Source of the DNA: Mycolicibacterium sp. HK-90
Lineage (GTDB): Bacteria; Actinomycetota; Actinomycetes; Mycobacteriales; Mycobacteriaceae
Reading direction: 5' to 3'
Assembly: GCF_030486405.1 (NCBI RefSeq)
Contig: NZ_CP129613.1
Coordinates: 4,588,001-4,652,000 of the forward strand
Length of the DNA: 64,000 bases
The notes beneath the pieces are model-generated. The model was not told the DNA's origin. It was given only the letters and a program-made list of their open reading frames with translations, and searched no databases. The translations under genes were made by a program, and so were the position numbers. Within the stretch, counting starts at the first letter, position 1. Each line of letters opens with the position of its first letter. Positions 63,697-64,000 of this stretch are shown in pieces.

Positions 63697-64000
63697 TCGC
63701 CGAGGATTCGGCCCTGCTGCGGGCCGGAATCGAGCGGATCCTGGCCGACGCCGGACACGAGGTCGTGGCCGGGGTTCCCGACGCCACCAACCTGCTGCGC
63801 CTGGTCAACGAGCACCACCCCGACCTGGCCATCCTCGACGTCCGGATGCCGCCGACCTTCACCGATGAGGGCATCCGGGCCGCGGCGCTGCTTCGCAGCC
63901 AGAACCCCGAATCCCCCGTGCTGGTGCTCTCCCACTACGTCGAAGAGCGCTACGCGGCAGATCTGATCTCTTCCGACACAAGAGGATTCGGCTATCTCCT
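63684..64000 (+). CDS. response regulator, NarL/LuxR type (N-terminal part)
   Basis: The first 105 residues of a receiver domain, cut by the window end. Acidic pair ED at 7-8, phosphorylation site D52 in LAILDVRMPP, Ser in VLVLSHYVEERYAADL and the start of the beta5 region RGFGYLL. A LuxR-type DNA-binding domain is expected beyond the edge. ATG at 63684 overlaps the kinase gene, forming a two-component pair. Confidence 0.9.
   Translation, partial: MRVIIAEDSALLRAGIERILADAGHEVVAGVPDATNLLRLVNEHHPDLAILDVRMPPTFTDEGIRAAALLRSQNPESPVLVLSHYVEERYAADLISSDTRGFGYL

Overview
The window is chromosomal DNA of a rapidly growing mycobacterium (Mycolicibacterium type). The evidence is the GC-rich coding, a gene order that follows the Mycobacterium tuberculosis Rv1292-Rv1328 block in reverse orientation, and a 16S rRNA whose helix 18 is the short form typical of rapid growers. 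The likely genus is well supported; the species is not resolved here.

Layout. 1-1854: the 3' end of a probable zinc metallopeptidase, an MspA-type porin-like protein and a streptogramin-lyase-like beta-propeller. 1851-8947: alpha-glucan metabolism (glgP divergent from glgE-glgB). 8972-13012: a thioredoxin-like co-chaperone, a DUF3817 membrane protein, a thiolase (fadA4) divergent from methylmalonyl-CoA epimerase, and nucS with a coupled small zinc protein. 13060-18022: a membrane adenylate cyclase, a glutaminase-STAS protein and the alkylation-repair pair ada/alkA-ogt. 18119-23840: the complete rrf-rrl-rrs operon on the minus strand with tandem promoters downstream of murA. 23841-25767: murA and a PduO-type cobalamin adenosyltransferase. 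25761-34163: DUF2550 and the full atp operon (an AtpI-like gene, then atpB-E-F-FH-A-G-D-C). 34430-38640: wecA, the threonylcarbamoyl-AMP synthase gene, prmC, prfA and rpmE. 38779-42325: an accessory insertion (acyl-CoA synthetase, TetR, PadR, VOC protein) that separates rpmE from rho. 42412-51174: rho, thrB, thrC, thrA, lysA and argS.

The conserved block ends at tRNA-Arg(CCG), 51281-51353. From there to the end the content is accessory. It comprises an acyl-CoA dehydrogenase/GntR module with a striking 32-bp palindrome, an SDR/TetR pair, a sulfonate-type sulfur-scavenging operon (flavin monooxygenase and SsuA, SsuC and SsuB-like proteins), an F420/LLM oxidoreductase, a VOC protein and a NarL-type two-component system cut by the window edge.

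The least explained objects are two small secreted proteins (53846-54187 and 60202-60573). They share no obvious N-terminal similarity but carry the same strict 11-residue repeat, Lys-Trp-x-x-(Phe/Ala)-Pro-(Gly/Ala), with tryptophans exactly 11 residues apart in both. I do not recognise this family, and it is the best candidate here for something undescribed. Other points of interest are four convergent gene pairs that share one CTAG or CTAA stop site, a small zinc protein coupled to nucS, and an SDR lacking the canonical catalytic lysine.
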